Of a stretch of DNA of 64,000 bases, positions 25,774 to 33,857 are shown piece by piece. This DNA comes from Mycobacterium sp. E2733 (GTDB lineage Bacteria; Actinomycetota; Actinomycetes; Mycobacteriales; Mycobacteriaceae), in NCBI RefSeq assembly GCF_001667585.1, contig NZ_LZJZ01000130.1, positions 1-64,000 on the forward strand, given 5' to 3'. How positions within the stretch are numbered: position 1 is the first letter of the stretch; each line of letters opens with the position of its first letter. The position numbers and the translations under genes are program-made. The notes beneath the pieces are model-generated. The model had not been told where the DNA came from and ran no database searches. It worked only from the letters and a program-made list of their open reading frames with translations.

Positions 25774-26985
25774 GTGTCTGGCCGCGGGCGTCCACTGAGG
25801 GCGCTGGTGGTGGGCGCCGGTGTCGGGGGCATCGCCGTTGCCCGGGGATTGCTGCGCGACGGGCACGACGTCACCGTCTTCGAGCGTCGACCGGATGTGC
25901 GGGCTCCCGGCGGCGCGGTGACGATCTGGTCCAACGGTGACACGGTGCTTCGGCAGCTGGGCGTCGACATGGACCGGGCCGGTCAGCTGCTGTCCACCGT
26001 GCGGGCCGTGACTGCCACCGGGCATCCGCTTGCGACGCTCGATGTGTCCGCGATGGCGGATCGGCTGGGCGCGCCCGTCCGGATGGTTCCGCGCCGGGTC
26101 CTGCTGGAACGGTTGCTGGACGGCTTTCCGGCCGACCGCATTCGATGCGACTCCCGCGCCATCGCGCTGGCCGCCACGCGCGACGCCGTGCGCGTCGGGT
26201 TCGACGACGGCAGCTCGGCCGAGGGAGACCTGTTGATCGGCGCCGACGGCCTGCACTCGATGGTGCGGGACAGCGTCGGCGGGCCGGAGGCGAAACCCAC
26301 CGGCTGGTGCAGTTGGCAGGGGCTCATCACGCTCGCGGAGATGCCGGACAAAAACACCGCGCTCATGGTCATCGGCGAGCGCGGAAACCTTGGCCTGTGG
26401 CCGGCCGGGGGCTCCGAGGTGCAGTGGTGGTTCGACCTGCCGTGGTCGTACGGCTTCGTGCGGCCGCAACGTCCGATCGAGACGATCCGGTCCCACTTCA
26501 CCGGCTGGTCCGAAGCCGTCGACCGGGTGCTGGCTACCCTGACCGACGACGATCTGGCGCACTCGCCTTATCCGCATTTCCGGCATCCGATACCCCCGGC
26601 GGGCCGGGGCCGGGTCACGTTGCTCGGCGACGCCGCCCACACGATGCCACCCACCCTGGCGCAGGGGACCAACCAGGCGCTGCTGGACACCATGGTGCTG
26701 TGCAAGGCGTTGTCGGGTCTGCAGGGCGGCGCCCCCAACGGCGACGTGCCGAGCGCGCTGCGCTGGTATGAGAAGACCCGCCGGCGCAAGGTGAGGGCCG
26801 TGTCCCGGGTGGCGTCGCTGCCGGTGTCGCACGGTGAGTTGGTGTTGCGGCCGGCCGGCCTGATCCCCGACCGGCTGCAGGCCGGCGCACTGACGATGTT
26901 TCTGCGCTGGACGAGTCACCCGCGGATGTCCGCGGAGATCAGCCGAGAACTGGGGGCAGTGACGACCAGCCGATCCAGCGCATGA
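25774..26985 (+). CDS. FAD-dependent monooxygenase
   Basis: A 403-residue flavoprotein of the p-hydroxybenzoate hydroxylase superfamily. The FAD Rossmann motif is VVGAGVGGIAVARGLLRDG with an Arg-rich strand end (VFERRPD), the DG motif is in LLIGADGLHSMVRDSVGG, and the second FAD contact is VTLLGDAAHTMPPTLAQG. It uses NAD(P)H and O2 to hydroxylate an unknown, probably aromatic or lipophilic, substrate. It sits 15 bases after rslA, and its stop overlaps the DUF4389 gene, so read-through from the sigL promoter is possible. Confidence 0.87.
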   Translation: MSGRGRPLRALVVGAGVGGIAVARGLLRDGHDVTVFERRPDVRAPGGAVTIWSNGDTVLRQLGVDMDRAGQLLSTVRAVTATGHPLATLDVSAMADRLGAPVRMVPRRVLLERLLDGFPADRIRCDSRAIALAATRDAVRVGFDDGSSAEGDLLIGADGLHSMVRDSVGGPEAKPTGWCSWQGLITLAEMPDKNTALMVIGERGNLGLWPAGGSEVQWWFDLPWSYGFVRPQRPIETIRSHFTGWSEAVDRVLATLTDDDLAHSPYPHFRHPIPPAGRGRVTLLGDAAHTMPPTLAQGTNQALLDTMVLCKALSGLQGGAPNGDVPSALRWYEKTRRRKVRAVSRVASLPVSHGELVLRPAGLIPDRLQAGALTMFLRWTSHPRMSAEISRELGAVTTSRSSA

Positions 26986-27584
26986 GCAGTCCGGGCGAAT
27001 CCATCAGGGTGCGAGGGGAATTCGATACACCCTCACGCTGGCTCTGGCTGGTGAAGTGGTGCGTGCTGGCGTTCCCGCACTACCCCATCTTGATCGGCCT
27101 GTATCTGATATACCCGCTGTCGACCGTCGTGGCCGGCGTCGCCATCCTGTTCACCGGGCGGTATCCGCGGCCCATCTTCGACTTCAACGTCGGCGTGCTG
27201 CGCTGGTCGTGGCGGGTGATGAACTTCAGGTTCCCGATGAACAGCACGGACAGGTATCCGCCCTTCACCCTCGCGTCGCGGCCCGACTACCCGGGCGATC
27301 TGCAGGTCGACTACCCGGAGCGGCTGAGGAACTGGGCCGTGCTGGTGAAGTGGCTGCTGGCCATCCCGCAGGTGCTGCTCTGCTGGTCGATGGAGCCGCT
27401 GCTGCAGGTGCTGTGCGTGATGGCGGCGGTGTCGTTGTTGTGCACGGGGACCATCCCGGTGGGCATGTTCGATCTTCTGCTGGGCATCGTTCGGTGGCGC
27501 TATCGGGTGGCCGTGTACGTGTCCCTGATGCGCGACGAATACCCGCCGTTCCGAATGGATCTGGGTGCCAATGACGCGCCGTAA
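26982..27584 (+). CDS. DUF4389 membrane protein
   Basis: A 200-residue membrane protein with two related halves, each with hydrophobic helices followed by a conserved cytoplasmic segment (RYPRPIFDFNVGVLRWSWRV in the first, GMFDLLLGIVRWRYRVAVYV in the second), then a DRYPPF/DEYPPF motif. This two-fold repeat is the DUF4389 pattern. About four transmembrane helices. ATGA overlap with the monooxygenase stop and overlap with the following methyltransferase show one operon. Function unknown. Confidence 0.85.
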   Translation: MSSPGESIRVRGEFDTPSRWLWLVKWCVLAFPHYPILIGLYLIYPLSTVVAGVAILFTGRYPRPIFDFNVGVLRWSWRVMNFRFPMNSTDRYPPFTLASRPDYPGDLQVDYPERLRNWAVLVKWLLAIPQVLLCWSMEPLLQVLCVMAAVSLLCTGTIPVGMFDLLLGIVRWRYRVAVYVSLMRDEYPPFRMDLGANDAP

Positions 27585-28197
27585 TCCGTTGTTCCCGTAT
27601 GTGTACAGGTTCGGCCAGCCGGTCTTCGACCGACTCTTTTATCACCGCTATCGCCGTGAGGCGCTCAGCAACGCGACCGGCCGGCTGCTGATGCTCGGTC
27701 TGGGGCCGGGCACCGACTTGAGGTTCCTGCCCGCCGCGGTGACGACGGTCGCCGCCGTGGAGCCGGACGCGCCGTTCCGGCGGATGGCGTCCCGGCTTGC
27801 CCGTCGCCACGGCATCGCCGTCGACATCGTCGCGGGAACCGGTGAATCGATTCCCTTCCCGGACAACGCTTTCGACTCGGTGCACATCGGGCTGGTGTTG
27901 TGCTCGGTCGACGACGTGGCCGCCACGCTGGGCGAGATCCGGCGCGTGCTCGCGCCCGGAGGCAGGCTGGTGGTCCTCGAGCATGTGCGCGGGGACGGCG
28001 CGACCGGCCGGTTGCAGGACATGGTCGCCAAGCCGTGGTCGTGGCTGGCGGCCGGCTGCGAGCCGAACCGGAGAACCCTGGATTCCATAGCGGCGGCCGG
28101 ATTCGACATCACGGGGCTGCGCACCGTCCCGCGCACGCCGGTGCCCTTCCCGTGTAAACCGCATTTGCAGGGGTTCGCGGTCCTCACTCCACGCTGA
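27571..28197 (+). CDS. class I SAM-dependent methyltransferase
   Basis: A 208-residue Methyltransf_11-type enzyme. Motif I is LLMLGLGPGTDLRF, motif II VAAVEPDAPF, and VLAPGGRLVVLEHVRG follows. The YHRYRREAL..ATGRLLMLGLGPGTDL pattern recalls METTL7-like and thiol methyltransferases. ATG at 27571 lies inside the DUF4389 gene; GTG two codons upstream is an alternative. Its 3' end overlaps the convergent ABC permease by 14 bases. Acceptor unknown. Confidence 0.87.
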   Translation: MTRRNPLFPYVYRFGQPVFDRLFYHRYRREALSNATGRLLMLGLGPGTDLRFLPAAVTTVAAVEPDAPFRRMASRLARRHGIAVDIVAGTGESIPFPDNAFDSVHIGLVLCSVDDVAATLGEIRRVLAPGGRLVVLEHVRGDGATGRLQDMVAKPWSWLAAGCEPNRRTLDSIAAAGFDITGLRTVPRTPVPFPCKPHLQGFAVLTPR

Positions 28198-30676
28198 CGG
28201 CCTCGATGATGTTCAGCCGCGCCGCCCGCTGCGCGGGTGGCAGCGAGCCGAGCAGGCAGATCGCCAGTGCCCCTGCGGTGAACACCAGGGGCGTCGGGCT
28301 CAGGCGGAAGCCGACCTGGAAATTCATGATGTCCCCGCTGATGAGGCTGAACAGCCACTGGTCGATCAACCCGAAAAGCAGCCCCAAAATGCCGCCGACA
28401 AAACCGATTCCGGCGGCCTCGGCCAGGACCGTCCGCAGGGTGAACCGCCGGCTGGACCCCATGGCCCGCAGCACACCGATTTCGCGGCGCCGTTCCAGCA
28501 CCGACAGCGTCAGCGTGTTGAGCAGCGCGACGGCGGCCACGGCCACGACGATGATCCACACGGCGTTGGCGATGAACATGCTCTGATGCAACGGGGCTTC
28601 CAGCCCCGCCAGCGCCGTGCGGCCGTCGTACACGTGGTTCGGGGCGGGCACCACGCGGCGGACCTCCGTCAACAGGCGCCGCGCGTCCACCCCCGGGGCG
28701 GCGGTGATTTGCAGGAGTGTCGCCTCCGGGCGATCGAACCACGCCCGCATGTGCCCGAGATCGATTCCGACCGTTCCGATCACGGTCGAGAAGAAGGGCA
28801 CCAGGGCAAGCACCGCCGTCTGGCGCGGGCCGTGCGGCGTCTGCAGCTGTAGCCGGTCGCCGGCGCGGACGTGCAGAGTGGTGCCCAAATTCTGCGTGAG
28901 CACCACGCCGCGGCCGGCCAGAACGTCGGCGCGCACCCGTTCGTCGAGCGCGCGGAACAGCGAATCGTGTGTTCCGTCGGAGAAGCCGTCGAGCAGGACG
29001 CGCGTGCCGCCGACGACGGCGAACCCGAACGCGCCCTCGGTCACCCGCGCCACTCCCGGCACCGCGGCCACCTTTTCGGAAAGGCCTTGCGGCAGAGCGT
29101 CGGTGGGGTAGCTGTCGGGAGGATTCGCGCTCACCCACACGCCGACGTCGGCGACGGGAGCGAACATGGCGCGGGCCGAGCGGATCATGTCGGCGTTGGT
29201 GCCGGTGATCACCACGGTGGTGACCACCCCGATGAGCACGGTCATCACGGTGGCCCACACTCGTCGCGGCGCGCGTTCGATGGTGGCCGCCGCGAGTGCG
29301 CCGAACGGTCCGAAGACGCGGGCCACCGCGGCCGTGGCCTTGACGATGGGTGCGGCGAGCGCGAAGCCGAGCGCGATCTCGGCGCTCAGCAATGCGGCCA
29401 TCGCGACGAAAGCGAAGGTGCCGTGCTGGCCGAGGACCACCCAGACCGACACCGCGAACACCGCGACGGCGCCCACCCCGGCGGCGACCCGCAGCCAGCG
29501 GGGCACGACGTCCGCCGCGGACGCGCCGACCGGCGCCAGCGCCTCGATCGGCGCGACCTTGTACACTTGCCGCGCGGCCATCGCCGAGGCGGCCACGCTG
29601 GTGAGCGCCGTGGCCGCGAGCGCCAGCGGGATGGCGTAGCCGGGCAGCCAGTACTGGACGCGGGCCTCGAGCCCCTGGGTCATCGCCGGGGGTAGGCGGC
29701 CAATTGCCGTGCGACCGGCCAGGATTCCGATGCCGGAGCCGATGGCCCCGCCGAGTAGCCCGAGGATCGCCGCCTCACCCAGCATGTCGCCGACGATGGT
29801 GACGCGCCGGCCGCCGATCGCGCGCAGCATGGAGATGACCGGCCGGCGCCGGGTGATCGCCATGCTCATCGTGGTGTAGATCAGAAACGCGCCGACCACC
29901 AACGCGACCGCGGCACCCAGCAGGGCCATGTAGTTCATCAGCTTGACGCCGTCACCGGCCCGCGCCGCCCGCAGGCTCGGGGCGGCGACGATGGCGCGGT
30001 CGTGCACCGCGGCGGTGATCGCGGCGCGGACGGCGCCCGCGTCGACGCCCGGCTTGGTGGTGATCAGGATCGAGTCGAGCTGCCCGGGGCGTCCGGTGAC
30101 GCTCTGCGCCAACGCAAGTGGGGCAAGGACGTAGTGCCCGCCGTTGAGGTCGGCGAACTGCTTTTCCGCGAGCACCTCGCTGACCGTGACCGAGCCCGAG
30201 CCCAGTTGCAGCGTCTGTCCTTTCGCACATCCCACCCGCGGCCCGACCTGGACGCCGTTGGGCGTCGAGGACAGCGCCTGCACCGGCCGTGCGACCGCGT
30301 CCTTCAGGGCACCGCCCAGTGCGGCGGTGTTCGCGTCCGCACCGAACAGCAGCACCGGTCCCGTCGCCGTGGACGCGGAGGTCCGGATCATCGGCGCCGC
30401 GGTGGCGACGCCGGGAACGGCGGCGACGTCGGCCAGTACCGTGTCGGGGAATCCGGCGTCGGTGATGCCCGACACCTCCAGCGCGGCCGCGCCGGCGATC
30501 CCGTCGGCCAGTCGGTTGACCGATCCGGTGATCGAGCCGAAAATGCCGAAGATCGCGACCAAATACGTTGCGGAAACGGCCATTACGGCGATCGACGCGA
30601 GCGTGCGCCGGCGGTGCACGGCGAGCTCACGCAGGCTGAACACGCGCAGTCGGCTCGCCGCCGCCGTGATTCTCAC
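28184..30676 (-). CDS. ABC transporter permease, FtsX/MacB type
   Basis: An 830-residue permease with two FtsX domains. The first transmembrane helix is near residues 28-50, followed by a large extracytoplasmic region (about 55-255); a central bundle and a second extracytoplasmic domain follow, and the last three helices lie near the C-terminus. GRRVTIVGDMLGEAAILGLLGGA and GSSRRFTLRTVLAEAAGIGFVGG are the two coupling segments. MacB/LolCDE-type systems extrude or extract molecules from the outer leaflet rather than import them. Start overlaps the ATPase stop by four bases. The cargo is unknown; it could export the product of the divergent cluster. Confidence 0.9.
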   Translation of the reverse strand: MRITAAASRLRVFSLRELAVHRRRTLASIAVMAVSATYLVAIFGIFGSITGSVNRLADGIAGAAALEVSGITDAGFPDTVLADVAAVPGVATAAPMIRTSASTATGPVLLFGADANTAALGGALKDAVARPVQALSSTPNGVQVGPRVGCAKGQTLQLGSGSVTVSEVLAEKQFADLNGGHYVLAPLALAQSVTGRPGQLDSILITTKPGVDAGAVRAAITAAVHDRAIVAAPSLRAARAGDGVKLMNYMALLGAAVALVVGAFLIYTTMSMAITRRRPVISMLRAIGGRRVTIVGDMLGEAAILGLLGGAIGSGIGILAGRTAIGRLPPAMTQGLEARVQYWLPGYAIPLALAATALTSVAASAMAARQVYKVAPIEALAPVGASAADVVPRWLRVAAGVGAVAVFAVSVWVVLGQHGTFAFVAMAALLSAEIALGFALAAPIVKATAAVARVFGPFGALAAATIERAPRRVWATVMTVLIGVVTTVVITGTNADMIRSARAMFAPVADVGVWVSANPPDSYPTDALPQGLSEKVAAVPGVARVTEGAFGFAVVGGTRVLLDGFSDGTHDSLFRALDERVRADVLAGRGVVLTQNLGTTLHVRAGDRLQLQTPHGPRQTAVLALVPFFSTVIGTVGIDLGHMRAWFDRPEATLLQITAAPGVDARRLLTEVRRVVPAPNHVYDGRTALAGLEAPLHQSMFIANAVWIIVVAVAAVALLNTLTLSVLERRREIGVLRAMGSSRRFTLRTVLAEAAGIGFVGGILGLLFGLIDQWLFSLISGDIMNFQVGFRLSPTPLVFTAGALAICLLGSLPPAQRAARLNIIEAVSVE

Positions 30677-31368
30677 GCAGGGACCGCCGGTACGTCCGAA
30701 CCGACCCGGCCGTCCTGCAGCGTGATCACCCGATCGGTCGCCGCGGCGGCGTCCGCATTGTGGGTCACCATCACCACGAGCCGACCGCGCCCGTCTTCGT
30801 GCGCCACCTCGGCGAGCAGCTTCAAGATCGAGGCGCCGGTCGCGGAGTCGAGGTTGCCGGTGGGCTCGTCGGCGAGGATGAGCGGCGGGTCCATCATCAA
30901 CGCGCGCGCCACCGCCACCCGCTGCATCTGGCCGCCGGACAGCTCCGCCGGCCGGTGCTCGGTCCGGTTGCCGAGCCCGACGCGGTCCAGCAACCGAATC
31001 GCGTCCGGTTTGACCCTGCCCAGCCGGACGCCGTCGAGCAGTTTGGGCACCGCCACGTTCTCCCAGGCCGAGAGCGTCGGCAACAGGTTGAAGAACTGAA
31101 AGATGAAACCGACCCGGTGATGACGGAACTCCGACTGCTGCTCGTCGCCCAGGCGGCCGATCTCCTCGCCATCGAACGTGATCGAGCCGGAATCCGGGGA
31201 GTCCAGCGCACCGAGCAGGTGAAGCAGCGTGCTCTTACCCGCGCCGGAGGGTCCGACCACCGACACGAACTGGCCGCCCGCGAGGCGCAGGCTGATCCCG
31301 TCGACCGCCCGGACCGTTTGACCGCCGACCCGATACTCGCGCACCACGTTGCGCAGTTCGATGGTCAT
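30673..31368 (-). CDS. ABC transporter ATP-binding protein, LolD/MacB type
   Basis: A 231-residue ATPase. Walker A GPSGAGKST, signature LSGGQMQRVAVARAL and Walker B LILADEPTGNLDS are all intact; the GNLDSATG pattern is characteristic of the LolD/MacB/FtsE group. It powers the permease encoded immediately after it. The A of its ATG (31368) lies seven bases past a predicted SigL-type -10, which would give a leaderless mRNA. Confidence 0.93.
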   Translation of the reverse strand: MTIELRNVVREYRVGGQTVRAVDGISLRLAGGQFVSVVGPSGAGKSTLLHLLGALDSPDSGSITFDGEEIGRLGDEQQSEFRHHRVGFIFQFFNLLPTLSAWENVAVPKLLDGVRLGRVKPDAIRLLDRVGLGNRTEHRPAELSGGQMQRVAVARALMMDPPLILADEPTGNLDSATGASILKLLAEVAHEDGRGRLVVMVTHNADAAAATDRVITLQDGRVGSDVPAVPA

Positions 31369-31374
31369 CTAGAC

Positions 31375-31402
31375 ACCACGAGGGCCGCCGGCGCGCGGTT
31401 CA
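31375..31402 (-). promoter_or_regulatory. SigL-type promoter of the ABC exporter operon
   Basis: On the minus strand: TGAACC (31402 to 31397), 16 bases, CGTGGT (31380 to 31375). Its spacing equals that of the sigL promoter in this window. The predicted transcription start coincides with the ATG at 31368, so translation would be leaderless. It forms one side of a divergent pair with the promoter at 31411-31438. Confidence 0.65.
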
Positions 31403-31416
31403 CTCGCGGGTGAACC
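31397..31416. repeat. inverted repeat GGTTCAC-N6-GTGAACC between divergent genes
   Basis: Perfect 7-base arms (31397-31403 and 31410-31416) around TCGCGG. The simplest reading is that the arms are two back-to-back -35 elements plus one base each. A dimeric regulator, for example the MarR protein encoded at 35939, could also bind here. Confidence 0.7.
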
Positions 31417-31438
31417 CACCAAGTGCCGGGCTCGTGTC
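31411..31438 (+). promoter_or_regulatory. SigL-type promoter of the ThDP/KAS III cluster
   Basis: TGAACC at 31411-31416, 16 bases, CGTGTC at 31433-31438. This is an exact match to the remembered SigL consensus (TGAACC, 16-18 bases, CGTGT). Transcription would start near 31445, about 35 bases before the ATG at 31480, with AGGAGA at 31464-31469 as ribosome site. Confidence 0.7.
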
Positions 31439-31479
31439 ATCGGGTGAATGCACGGCGGACGTCAGGAGAGCGTCAGAAC

Positions 31480-33225
31480 ATGTTCGGCAAGTACCGGGTG
31501 GTCGATCACATCGTCGGACACCTCGCCTCGCTCGGGGTGGATCATGTTTTCGGTGTCGACGGCGCCAACATCGAGGATCTGTACGACGCCGCGCACTTCC
31601 GGCCCGAGCTCACTGCGGTGCTGGCCAAACACGAGTTCTCGGCGGCCACCATGGCCGACGGGTACAGCCGCAGCGGCGCGGGGCTCGGTGTGGTGGCGGC
31701 GACGTCGGGTGGCGGAGCGCTGAACCTGGTCGCCGGCCTCGGCGAGTCGTTCGCGAGCCGGGTTCCGGTGCTGGCCTTGGTCGGCCAGCCCGCGACCACG
31801 ATGGACGGCAGGGGCAGCTTCCAGGACACCAGCGGCCGCAACGGATCACTGGATGCCCGGGCGCTGTTCTCGGTGGTGTCGGTGTTCTGCGAGCGCCTGC
31901 TCGCGCCCGCGGACATCGTGTCGGCGCTGCCCAGGGCGATCAGTGCTGCGCGCACCGGTGGCCCGGCGGTGTTGTTGCTGCCCAAGGACATTCAGCAGGC
32001 GTTCATCGCCGTCGATGAGACTGCCGAGCATGTCAACGGTTTCAGCGCGTCGATCGGCGACCCGCATCCCATCGCCCGGGAACTCCGCCAGGCGACCGGT
32101 CAGGTCACGATCATCGCCGGCGAGCAGGTGGCCCGCGACGACGCCCGGGCCGAACTCGAGGACCTGCGCGCGCTGCTGCGTGCGCGGGTGGCTACCGTCC
32201 CGGACGCCAAAGACGTCGCCGGCACACCGGGTTTCGGCTCGTCGTCGGCCCTCGGCGTGACCGGCGTGATGGGCCATCCGAGCGTGGCCGAAACGCTGGC
32301 CGCCAGCGCCGTGTGTCTCATCGTCGGCACCCGGCTGACGGTAACCGCGCGCGGCGGCCTGGACGACGCGCTGGCGGCGGTGCGAACGGTATCGATCGGA
32401 TCGGCGCGCCCCTATCTGCGCTGCACTCACGTGCACACCGACGACCTGCGCGCTTCGCTGCGCCTGCTGACCCAGGCGCTGCGCGGTCGTGGACGCCCGA
32501 GCGGCGTGCGCGTGCCGGATCTGGTGCGGCGCACCGAGCTGACGCCGAAGGACTGCGCCGGGCCGGGCGTGCGGTACCGCGACGCCATGGCGGTGCTGGA
32601 CCGTGCCCTGCCCGACGGGGCCGACATCGTGGTCGACGCCGGCAACACGGGCGCGGCCGCGATCCACTACCTGCCGGCGCGGCGCGGCGGCAGGTTCGTT
32701 GCCGCCCTCGGCATGGGCGGCATGGGTTACAGCTTCGGGGCCGGGATCGGGATGGCGTTCGGCCGTGCGAACGGCGGCCGGCCCCGCGGCCGCACCGTCG
32801 TGATCGCCGGGGACGGCGCCTTTTTCATGCACGGGCTGGAAGTGCACACCGCGGTGCAATACCGGCTTCCCGTGACATTCGTGTTGTTCAACAACAACGC
32901 CCACGCGATGTGCGTGACCCGTGAGCAGCTGTTCTACGAGAACCGCTACAGCTACAACCGCTTCCGGCCCAGCGCGCTGGGAACCGGTCTGGCGGCGATG
33001 TTTCCCGGGCTGACATCGGTCGACGTCAGCGACCCCGCCCAACTTGCCGCGGCGCTTCGGACAGCGCTCGACATCGAGGGCCCGGCGGTGGTCAGCGTCG
33101 AATGCGACGCCGACGAGATCCCGCCGTTTGCTCCATTTCTCACCGCGCTGTCAGGAAACGCGGTTGTCACAGAACAGGTTCCGACCGCGAAGGAGAACCG
33201 GACCGATGTCGCTGCCAGCGCTTGA
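31480..33225 (+). CDS. thiamine diphosphate-dependent enzyme (acetolactate synthase/decarboxylase-like)
   Basis: A 581-residue ThDP enzyme with the usual three domains. The N-terminal PYR domain has the cofactor-activating Glu in LAKHEFSAATMADGY; the central domain spans about 200-340; the C-terminal PP domain has the ThDP/Mg motif, GDGAFFMHGLEVH to FVLFNNNAHAM (GDG..NN). Such enzymes make C-C bonds from pyruvate or other 2-oxoacids, giving acetolactate, acyloins or aldehydes. The substrate cannot be read from sequence. ATG at 31480 is preferred over 31423, which lies upstream of the predicted transcription start. It overlaps the next gene by 20 bases. Confidence 0.88.
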   Translation: MFGKYRVVDHIVGHLASLGVDHVFGVDGANIEDLYDAAHFRPELTAVLAKHEFSAATMADGYSRSGAGLGVVAATSGGGALNLVAGLGESFASRVPVLALVGQPATTMDGRGSFQDTSGRNGSLDARALFSVVSVFCERLLAPADIVSALPRAISAARTGGPAVLLLPKDIQQAFIAVDETAEHVNGFSASIGDPHPIARELRQATGQVTIIAGEQVARDDARAELEDLRALLRARVATVPDAKDVAGTPGFGSSSALGVTGVMGHPSVAETLAASAVCLIVGTRLTVTARGGLDDALAAVRTVSIGSARPYLRCTHVHTDDLRASLRLLTQALRGRGRPSGVRVPDLVRRTELTPKDCAGPGVRYRDAMAVLDRALPDGADIVVDAGNTGAAAIHYLPARRGGRFVAALGMGGMGYSFGAGIGMAFGRANGGRPRGRTVVIAGDGAFFMHGLEVHTAVQYRLPVTFVLFNNNAHAMCVTREQLFYENRYSYNRFRPSALGTGLAAMFPGLTSVDVSDPAQLAAALRTALDIEGPAVVSVECDADEIPPFAPFLTALSGNAVVTEQVPTAKENRTDVAASA

Positions 33226-33853
33226 GGACATCCCCACCCCCATCGACGGGGTGGTCCGCATCGAAACCAGCCCGCGGGAGAAGGCGACCCCGATCATCAT
33301 GGAGATGATGCGGTCGGTCTACCCGCACGATCAGGTTTTCGGGGAGTACTGCACGGTAAACGATTACGTTGCGTGCCCGCCCGATGAGTTGTACGAGTAC
33401 CTGGCCGACACGCGCAGCCTCGAGGAGTGGACCTACAGCCTGCGCGGTTTCACGCCCACCGACGAACCGGGGCTGTGGCTGGCCTACGACCGGCTCGGCT
33501 CGGAGACGAAGATCTATACGCGGACGATTGCCAACGCTGCGGCGCGGACGGTCGACTACCACTGCGCGTGGGACCAGGGCAAGCACCTGTGGATGATCTA
33601 TCTGATGCGCGTCGTCGACGCGCAGCTCGTGCTCGACAAGCCGGGATCGGTTGTGCTGTGGACCAATTGTCATCATCCGTTCTATGACAACAACCCGTAT
33701 CCGGAGACCGCACCGGCGCAGCGGCCGGTGTGGGTGGGCGACTTCTGGGACATGTTCGGTGCCGGGCATGCGCTGGAGCTGCAGAACCTCAAGGCGATCG
33801 CCGAATACCGGCACCGCAACGGCCTGCCGGCGACTCCGAAATGGATGAGGTAG
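33206..33853 (+). CDS. SRPBCC (START-like) family protein
   Basis: A 215-residue protein with a likely SRPBCC fold, a helix-grip hydrophobic pocket used by polyketide cyclases, aromatases and lipid carriers. The helix/strand pattern CPPDELYEYLADTRSLEEWTY followed by a series of strands supports this; residues such as HHPFYDNNPYPE are specific to this protein. It starts inside the ThDP gene and ends four bases before the KAS III-like gene, so it belongs to the same pathway. Role as a cyclase, dehydratase or carrier is inference. Confidence 0.72.
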   Translation: MSLPALEDIPTPIDGVVRIETSPREKATPIIMEMMRSVYPHDQVFGEYCTVNDYVACPPDELYEYLADTRSLEEWTYSLRGFTPTDEPGLWLAYDRLGSETKIYTRTIANAAARTVDYHCAWDQGKHLWMIYLMRVVDAQLVLDKPGSVVLWTNCHHPFYDNNPYPETAPAQRPVWVGDFWDMFGAGHALELQNLKAIAEYRHRNGLPATPKWMR

Positions 33854-33857
33854 CAAC

